From Straminergon stramineum (lineage: Eukaryota; Streptophyta; Bryopsida; Hypnales; Calliergonaceae), in assembly GCA_963920665.1 (NCBI GenBank), contig OY987263.1:28446547-28510546 (forward strand): a stretch of DNA of 64,000 bases. The letters are read 5' to 3'. The stretch's first letter is position 1; every line of letters begins with the position of its first letter. This document shows, one piece after another, positions 56,492-64,000 of the stretch. The position numbers and the translations under genes are program-made. The notes under the pieces were generated by a model. The model saw nothing but the letters and a program-made list of their open reading frames with translations, did no database searches and was not told where the DNA came from.

Positions 56492-58959
56492 ACCATGCAA
56501 CACTACTCAACTTGGGACTTTGAGGTAAACACACCTAATTATGGGTAGAATGACTAGTGCAGTGAGATATTGCTATCTAGAAAATGTGAATAAATTTCAG
56601 TGGTAGACAAGCAATAAGAAATGATGTTACAATTGAAAATATAATTTTTGGACTTCATGTGATTTTTAAAAGAATTTATAGAAGGGTGTTGCCCTTGGGC
56701 ATCCTATTTCAACCTATAAGCTATTATATGGCTTCTATCAACCCAAACCCAAACTAGTCCATAATGACCTCAATGTACCAACTACTAACTTCTATAGCCA
56801 AAATGAAATGATCTACATTGTTGTTGGTAGTGTTCCCAATCAGGTCACTTATGGTTGGTTGGTTTTGTATTTTCTCATGTACAATGAAATTTCGTTTCAT
56901 TTGTGTCAAAGAAAAAAAATGATTTGCATTGATTTGAGGCTAATTTAGAGTGTAATGAAGGCATAGATTTTGCCCATTCTAGATACATGCTATCTTCGTT
57001 TTGTGCAATCAACTCCCTAAAGTAAGCAATTAATTCCTACATTTGTATTTTTGGTTTTCCAATGCAAACAACTTGGAATAGTCAAAATGTCCGGAATGGG
57101 AGTTTGGACTAGAATGGGGTAGTTTACCTTAATTATGAGTTCCCGGCATCCATGAGCATCACTTTTGATTAGAAATATCAAATTCGTGTTAATAAGTGGA
57201 AGGGCCCATCAATCTCGTGTAGCATCTCGAATTCTTTGGGGAGCAATATAATATGTATTCAAAATCAAAGGAATAGCTTATTCCCCTACAACAAGGGACA
57301 ATAATTTACATTATTTTTGATGATTCCTAAGATGATCTTTGGTTGAAATGTTAATGTATTGTATATGTTAATTTTATGATGACACTAATTTTAGTCCTCA
57401 CTAATAAGATGATTTAGTATAATTTTCTTTACAAAAGTTTCCCAAGGAAGGTCATATTCATTAATTTGAGACTTTTCGCAATTTGATTTTTATCCTCGGC
57501 TCAAAGATAAACTACTTTATCTCTTTACTAGTATTTTTTTCTAAATAGGTAACAACACCGACTTTTAGAATTTCATTGTAGGATCACTATTTGAGCATGA
57601 TTTATTTTTGGTTTCAATTACTATAATTTTATATGAATTTTTCAATAACTAGCATTCTGTCCCCAAATCTGCAAAAAGTCTCAATATAACGAATATGGCC
57701 TTAAGGGTGTAGAAGGTTATATTCCTATATGCATTGGGTTGCTTAAAAAAGCATACAAGTTGTGTCATGTAGACTTCATAGAATGATGTTTATAATGTAA
57801 ATTACCAGTACTCAGATGTATTAGATATATCTCTTAAGTTTGACTCTAGTCTTCATATATTGTATTTTTTCTTCGATGACATATCAATAAATATATTAAA
57901 TTATCTTTTAAGTTTGATTTTAGTCTTCATGTTGTATTTTTTCTTTGATCATGTATCAATAAATATATCAAATAATCAAAGAAGAACATCCTACCATTCT
58001 AGATTGTTTGAACACCTATGGATTCAATTTTGTTTATCAACTCAAACATATGAGGAACAAAATAAGAGATATGAGTTTAAAAGTTGATTATGAGTTTATT
58101 CAACTTTGAAAGTTGTATGGAAAACAAAGTGAAATATATCCAATTAGAATATGTCACATTTTGGATATATATACTTCATCTTAAAGCCCTTGTAATGTAT
58201 TGGAGTCTTGTTATAGAATGACAAAGATTGAACAAATAAAAAATATGAATCACAATTCACCTCATTTGATTTGAGTTCTAATATTCACATCAAATAAGCT
58301 TGTATTCATTGTCTATCTACAAAAAGCTTGATTTTTTCATCTATCTAAACAATTATTGATTCTCATATTTGAACAATAAAAATTTAAAAACTTTTCTTTC
58401 CAAATATTCAATATTTTAAGGAATGTAATTATGCTTCACCTAAAATTTAACTTTTCTTATTTAAAAAATGTCCCTTCAAAAATTTACTTGAATGAATAAT
58501 TTCAAAAAATATTTTAAGAAAATCCCTACAATTAAAACTGATCATTTTGAACTTAAAGGAAAAAATTGGTGTGAAAATTACAATTATTCACTAGTGTTAA
58601 ATTATACGATAAGAATTAATTATAATAAAATTATTTCTCTTAAAAATAAGAAAACTCCGAATAATCATGTGTAGTATAGTTGCTAAGGCTCACAATTCGG
58701 TGTGCCACCAAAGAGCTTTGGTTGTCAAGTAGGAGGTCCTTAAAGCAACATTTTACCAATTAATTTGCAATTTGGGGGAGTTTGATTTCTTGAAATATTT
58801 TTCAATAAATTTTTGATTGGAAGGAAAATGGAATTAGCACCTATCCCATTGTAGGACTTCTGTAGAATTAGTTATAAAAATTTTAAGTTGAAATTTCGTG
58901 GTCATTAGAAGCATCTACCTCTTGAAAATAATGTACATTATTTGTACATTGATGATGCA
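56492..58959. other. AT-rich intergenic DNA, no gene seen
   Basis: Downstream of the Nudix gene. No exon or bounded repeat could be supported. Two similar TATCAATAAATATAT-containing segments near 57840-57980 form a short local duplication. Confidence 0.45.
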
Positions 58960-58963
58960 TTAA

Positions 58964-59340
58964 CCCCTTAGCAACTAAGTCCTCTTTTGAATTTTTGCAT
59001 ATTTTTGCTTACAATTTTATAAACATGCATTATTCACCTCAATTTCATTAAATTCATCATATAAAAGTGTACTTTTTAAAAGTCAAGCATTTGTTTAGAC
59101 AAATGAAAAGTTTTGCGGTAAAAAAAATTTAGATATTATCTATTATCAAGTAATTGCAAGAAACACTTGTTCTATTTCTTGTCCTCTTGCCCTTCGATGG
59201 ATGGTTTTTTGCTCATAACTTTTGTATCATATGTTTATTTGGCATGAAATTTGGAATGAAGGTATATGCATTAGCCATAGACATTATAGAATTTTTAAAT
59301 TTAAAAATAATAGTTTACTACTTTTAACCTACCCCCGATT
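58964..59340 (+). mobile_element. Probable truncated TTAA-type element
   Basis: TTAA (58960-58963) is followed by CCCCTTAGCAACTAAGTCC. The segment at 59155-59235 (AGAAACACTTGTTCTATTTC, ATAACTTTTGTATC) resembles 61510-61580 inside the 2-kb element. No right end is visible. Confidence 0.4.
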
Positions 59341-59360
59341 GGGTATCTACATTAGCCATT

Positions 59361-59383
59361 TGGGTGGGTGGGTGGGTGGGGGG
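59361..59383 (+). repeat. GGGT microsatellite with G-quadruplex potential
   Basis: Five GGGT-type units ending in a G6 run, in otherwise AT-rich DNA. Four or more G3 runs separated by single T residues fit the most stable class of G-quadruplex. Confidence 0.8.
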
Positions 59384-59440
59384 TAGTCCTATTTTTTGAC
59401 CCAAAAAAGTAGATTCAAAGCCACAAATTAGACATGTTTG

Positions 59441-59572
59441 CATTAGAAGAAAATAGTGTCGATTTCAATGAAATTGACCTAACGCAAAATGCAATTTTCT
59501 GCCCCAAAATGCAGAAAACTACATTTTGCATCAAGTCGATTTTGCTGAAATCGATACTGTTTTCTTCTAGTG
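59441..59572. mobile_element. CACTA-like hairpin MITE, 132 bp
   Basis: Left end CATTAGAAGAAAATAGTGTC, right end GATACTGTTTTCTTCTAGTG; TTG duplicated on both sides (59438-59440, 59573-59575). Almost the whole element is one inverted repeat (CGATTTCAATGAAATTG against its complement near the right end). Confidence 0.75.
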
Positions 59573-60641
59573 TTGAGCTCTATTACCATTAAAAGGACTA
59601 AAAAAATGAGTTTTAATGAAAATAGCAACATGTCAATTGTGTACATGGGGTCAAAGTGACCTTCCTTTGTGCTAAGGCTACGAAGAAGAAAAAATTTCCT
59701 ATAGGAATTCTTTAATGGGACAATGCGAGTGAAATATTGTCTAGCAAAATGAATTCTTTCTATGGAATTTTTTGAATTTTTTTGAATTAGTAAAAATGAA
59801 AAGGTCTATAGATCCTTCTTTGCTATTTTCTACTCCCAATGGCTTTTATAGTACTATGCAACAATCTACAATATTGCATAATACTATGTAATATTGAATC
59901 AATGGTTTTCATTTGTAGGTGCCCTGAATCAACAATTTAGATCTTTAAGGGTGTTGCTAATACATAGAATTGGTAGTATGACATAGTACAACTAGCCCTA
60001 TGGCCAAGAACTACATTTTTGAGTCCAAAATGTGAAGTATTTCTAGCAATCATCCTATCATCTAGAATTGGGACCAAAAAGTATTAAAGGTTTAAGGCAA
60101 TCATGCTAAGAGGGCAATAAATTGGACACCCTTAAATGTGTCACTCATCCAAAATGGCCATCATCACTTTGTGTAAAATCTTCAAAATCAATATGTACCT
60201 ATATGGAAGAAATGATTTTAGAACCTCTATCCAAAAAAACTTTTACCCTTTATAACTTTTGCATACCGAATATCCAAATATCGCATTCTTTGTAAGTTGG
60301 AACTTCCTTTCACTTGCCAACAAGAAAATATGAAAATTTGACCATTCTTCTAATAATAACTAGGTAAATTAGCAAAAAGTGATGGTTTGGAAGATACCTA
60401 CCTTTTGTACCTTTTTGTTAATGGACACTTTCAAAGTCTAAATTTTTTTAGGACCTCCTATCTAAGTTTACTTGTTTACTTGCATTTCTGCCCTCTAAAT
60501 TAATATAAAGTAATAAATGGTAAAAAAAGGCCCCCAAGATTCTAGAACTTGTGGATCCTCTTGAAGAGGTCCTCTTTGGCCATGGTGAATTGATCCCTCA
60601 TTCCCCTGGCCAAGTGTAAATGTAAAAAATTGCCCCCTATT
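59573..60641. other. AT-rich intergenic DNA, no gene seen
   Basis: No supported feature in this spacer. Confidence 0.4.
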
Positions 60642-60645
60642 TTAA

Positions 60646-62644
60646 CCCCTAATGTCCCAAGGCCATTTTTTTTTGTCAAAAATGACTCAAAACTACCAGT
60701 TCTATTGTGTTCATCCAAGAAAACAAAAAAATGTTTTTTTAGAATCTAACCATAGGATCTTATACTTCACTAGTCTCAAATTATATGATAAAAAATTCAT
60801 GAAGTTAGACTACATAGTTTGGAAGATATCAACATTCAAAGCTGGGAAAAAAAGTTTTTTTGAACATTGACTATCAACTATAGACAACTTTGACTGCCAT
60901 TTATGGAAAAAATTTGCACTATAGACTTTGACTTAAAAAAATTTTGTGTTGAAGAATTGAGGTGAGAGTTCAGGAATTTTTTTCAAGAAACATACATTGG
61001 ATTTTCATTTAAAAAAATTCTTAAGTAGAAGTAGGTCCAAGATTGAAAGAAAAAATAAATTGTTAAGAGTTCTCAGATGGGATTGGAACACTATAATCCC
61101 AATGGTTAGATTGTTTTAGCAAGCAAACTTAACCTTGTTAAACAATTTTTTTGAAAAATTGAGAAAATTGCATTCAAAAATGAATCTTATAAGTTATTTT
61201 TTCAAGAAGATGCTCTAATTGCTTGAAAATTAAGATTGTCCATAACTTTCACATAACAAATCTAAATGGAATGAATCAGAGCTTCCCATATAGATAAAAT
61301 CACAATCTATGAGAAAAATTTCTTATAAGAAAAAATTGTGTGTGAGGATTTTTGCTCGTTGCACACTAAAAAAAGGATTTTTTGTGCCATAACTTTTGCT
61401 CCTGAGCACCAAATGAAAAAATATATATTCTTAGAAAACTACTGAGTTTTTCAATCTTTACAAAAAGTTTCAAAAAATTAGGATAAATATTGAGACTATA
61501 GGGTCATTGCAAGAAACACCTGTTGTTTTCCGTAGTGTTTTGAAAGACCGGTTTGTGTCCAATGCTATAACTTTTGATTTATAAGCCCAATGCCCAAACC
61601 AAAATTTTTTGTCATAGAATTCTTGATTTCAATTGTACCCCTTATTTTTTAGAAATTTAAAAAAACTATTTTATATTTTAAAACCAATTTCATTAATATG
61701 TCACACTTTCAAGTTTGGTTTTTTTAATACTAAATACTAGTTCAAATTAATGATTTTTTGCTGAAATTTTTGTGGTATATTTCTACAGTAGATAGACATG
61801 TCCCTACTGAAGGGCATTAAAAAAACATTATTTTATGTCCTCCATGTTTGCACAAAGAAGCCTCCCTTATGAGTGCACTTATAAACATTAGAAATCTTTT
61901 TTACCTCATTTTTTTAACCAAATCTCATTACCATGAAGTCTTTTCCAATGTCAAATTTTTAGTTTTTTTGAAAATTTATTTTCCTATTTTCTACAAATTA
62001 AAATGTCCCAATTGAATTTTCTTCACCAAAATTCTATGTCCAAAAAGTTGTCCCAATAAATACAATTGGGACATTTTTAATTTGTAGAAAATAAGAAAAT
62101 AAATTTTCAAAAAAACGAAAAATTGGCCATTGGAAAAGACTTCATAGTGATGAGATTTGATTTTTAAAATGAGGTCAAAACCATCTCTAATGTTTATAAA
62201 TGCACGTGCAAAAGAGGCCTCTTTGCACAAACATGGAAGACATAAAATAATGTTTTTTTAGATGCCCTTTGGTAGGCACATGTCTACCTACTATAGGAAT
62301 ATACCACATAAATTTCAACCAAAAATCATTAATTTGAACCGGTATTTAGTATAAAAAAAACCTAAACTTGAAAGTGTGACATATTAATGAAATTGACATT
62401 TAAATATAAAATACAAATATAAATATAAAAATTTCTAAAAAATAAGAAATATGATGACAATCAAGTTAACTAGATATAGATTTTTCATTTTTGGCATTGG
62501 GTTTAAAATTCATAAGTTATAGTGGATGACAAGAGAGTCACTCTAATTGTGACGAGAAAATAAACAGGTGTTTCTTGCAATGACCTTGTAGGAGCTTGTT
62601 CGAAATCCATTTTGATCCCAAAGGGGACAATGGGACTTTAGGAG
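60646..62644. mobile_element. TTAA-flanked 2-kb element enclosing a 1.1-kb inverted repeat
   Basis: TTAA at 60642-60645 and 62645-62648; ends CCCCTAATGTCCCA and the complement of CTCCTAAAGTCCCA. The right half is a long inverted repeat (61501-62585). No transposase or other protein is recognised in any frame. A decayed relative of its left interior lies near 30290-30946. Confidence 0.7.
61501..62585. repeat. 1.1-kb imperfect inverted repeat
   Basis: Left arm 61501-62014 and right arm 62063-62585 mirror each other, from GGGTCATTGCAAGAAACACC at the outer left to GGTGTTTCTTGCAATGACC at the outer right, meeting near CCCAATTG/CAATTGGG. Small gaps and substitutions occur along the arms. The loop is about 48 bases. 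Confidence 0.85.
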
Positions 62645-63123
62645 TTAACCGGGTCGCAAATATAAATTCCAATATTTTCTCAAGGATAAACCTAGTTGTC
62701 ATCTTTGGCATTTAGAGTTCAAGGCACAAAGTAAGCTTAAAGGAGATGACCCATTTCTGATCAACCTCCCATTCTTGCAGTTTAGATTGTTCCATTTCCG
62801 ATGAATTGTAGGTGATAGCTCATGCACCACAAGACTCCGGGGACAATAAAAATGTTGAGGAGGTGTACATTGAAAACTTATATGATCACAATGTGTGCAT
62901 TGGAAGCCTTACATCGATTTTGGAACCATCCTATGGTTGAAAATAGGTTTGCCTACATATCGAGAATGGGACAAAGAGAATCTTTACAAAAAAAATTTAT
63001 GATAATTTTTCTTTTAAGGGAAAATTTTTAGGAAATTATGAAATCCTTCTGAAATCTATTTCTCTACATGAGGAAATTTTTTCCTGAACTTTTCCCATGC
63101 CATAGATAGGTTGAATTGCACGA

Positions 63124-63346
63124 CCCTTAAAGGATGGATGGGTGACCACGGAAATCCTTCCTTTTGAAACCGTGTGACATCATCTACTTTAAAAAAAATA
63201 AAAAATACTCATTGGAGGTCAAAGTATTGTGGAAGACCTACCCTTTTCTCACAAAATTCCGAGGATGAATAGTCATAGTTCTATCCTACATGGAGAGATT
63301 CTTTGTCATCCATCGGACACGAAACGTCCGCTTCGAAGTTTAAGGG
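63124..63346 (+). mobile_element. MITE of the 222-bp family, direct copy
   Basis: Starts CCCTTAAAGGATGGATGGG (left TTAA lost) and ends TTTAAGGG before TTAA at 63347-63350. Interior GTGACCACGGAAATCC and GTGTGACATCATCTACTTTA place it in the 222-bp family. Confidence 0.8.
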
Positions 63347-63570
63347 TTAAGTGATCGGAAATGGGTGATCACCCTGATAGTCACGAACCAGCTCCACTGC
63401 TCCACTGCACACACATTTTGTGTGTGGCTTCAAAACTTGCAGTAAGTCAACATCACTGATAAACATTAATACGCTCACACGATTCCATACATCGAACGAC
63501 CCAATCACTCGCCTTTACAGTCGATAAGGATAATCCAGTAAATAACAAATTAAATTAATCAAATCAAAAC

Positions 63571-63639
63571 CTTGAATTCATCAATTGCAACTTGGTCATT
63601 ACGTACAGTCTCCATCTGAATGTACGTGGACGATGCCAT
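63571..63639 (-). CDS. Possible first exon of a minus-strand gene, unrecognised
   Basis: A minus-strand ATG at 63639 opens 23 codons (MASSTYIQMETVRNDQVAIDEFK) in locally GC-richer DNA, ending at AAG|GTTTTGAT, a weak donor. No convincing second exon was found downstream; the next frame meets a TTAA MITE at 63.35 kb. It could be a genuine 5' exon of a gene whose rest I cannot resolve, or chance. Confidence 0.3.
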
Positions 63640-64000
63640 GTCGCGCTATTCACCTAAAAGAGAGCACATCAGTACGATTTATTGAGTAACATGAGTCACG
63701 GTAATCGTATTACTGTGGAGTCGCCTGAGAACCGCGTTGAATACCTCCCGCGGTAGGAAATGATATCTTCGAATCCCAATTAGAAATGCCCACATTTTTC
63801 ACGGTGGATCACCCGTGAAACAATGATCGAGTCCATGCCTATATTAAGAAAAGTACTCACAAACAAGAACCTTGTGTGGTACAGGAAGGGACCCATTCTA
63901 GATGATTGCAGGAAGTGCACATCCCGCCGTCGCCTGTGCCCGTAATTTTTTCATTTTTTTGCAGACATGAATGTGAGTGCCGCGGTAGATTTTTAGACTT
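63640..64000. other. GC-richer window edge, possible promoter region
   Basis: Composition resembles the gene-flanking regions rather than the AT-rich spacers. A pyrimidine-rich tract followed by TTTTTTGCAG at 63955-63964 looks like a splice acceptor on the plus strand, so a plus-strand exon may start near the window edge. Nothing more can be supported. Confidence 0.25.

Noticed and set aside
63700..63790. A tRNA-like TTCGAATCC box
   Set aside because: No matching A box or cloverleaf could be folded around it.
1..64000. LTR retrotransposons, CRISPR arrays, rRNA genes, bacterial-type operons
   Set aside because: No paired LTRs with TG...CA ends and primer site, no reverse transcriptase, no spaced short repeats, no rRNA sequence; the genes are split and eukaryotic.

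Overview
The window is nuclear DNA of a plant. Evidence seen directly: split genes with GT-AG introns, plant-type telomere-box motifs (AAACCCTA) in promoters, a predicted chloroplast transit peptide, and plant protein architectures (CCCH finger + TRM2 methyltransferase, CYSTM protein, NUDT20/24-type Nudix protein). I cannot fix the lineage. Intergenic DNA is very AT-rich and full of short terminal-inverted-repeat elements; I see no LTR retrotransposon and no intact transposase.

Six genes can be assembled from exons, five of them end to end. (1) A CYSTM/XYPPX small membrane protein, minus strand, 8.75-10.17 kb. (2) A homologue of HROB (homologous recombination OB-fold protein), plus strand, six exons, 19.83-23.24 kb, 505 aa. 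(3) A homologue of MRNIP (MRN complex interacting protein), minus strand, three exons, 23.87-25.51 kb, 191 aa. It converges tail to tail on HROB, so two homologous-recombination factors lie side by side. (4) A CCCH zinc-finger/TRMT2A-type tRNA uracil-5-methyltransferase, minus strand, 14 exons, 34.04-40.91 kb, 831 aa. (5) A plastid-targeted protein of unrecognised family, minus strand, 46.13-49.46 kb, with an in-frame TAA in exon 2. (6) A NUDT20/24-type protein, plus strand, nine exons, 50.20-56.49 kb, 306 aa, whose Nudix box has lost two glutamates. Genes 5 and 6 are divergent and share a 743-bp interval with a telomere-box cluster. A first exon of a further minus-strand gene may start at 63.64 kb.

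Layout: 1-8.5 kb, AT-rich intergenic DNA with a nested inverted-repeat element; 8.6-10.2 kb, CYSTM; 10.2-19.2 kb, repeats and a GC-richer relic; 19.2-26.7 kb, the recombination gene pair; 26.7-33.6 kb, stacked transposon-like elements; 34-41 kb, TRMT2A; 41-46 kb, intergenic with a half-kilobase palindrome; 46-56.5 kb, divergent plastid-protein and Nudix genes; 56.5-64 kb, intergenic with a 2-kb element built around a 1.1-kb inverted repeat.

The dominant unexplained structure is a clan of nonautonomous elements bounded by TTAA-CCC...GGG-TTAA. At least fifteen members of 78 bp to 2 kb in several unrelated internal families occur here, some inside introns, one inside another element, one supplying the stop codon of a gene. 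The TTAA target with CCC/GGG ends is the piggyBac hallmark, which is unexpected in a land-plant-like genome. CACTA-like and pogo/Emigrant-like miniature elements are also present.
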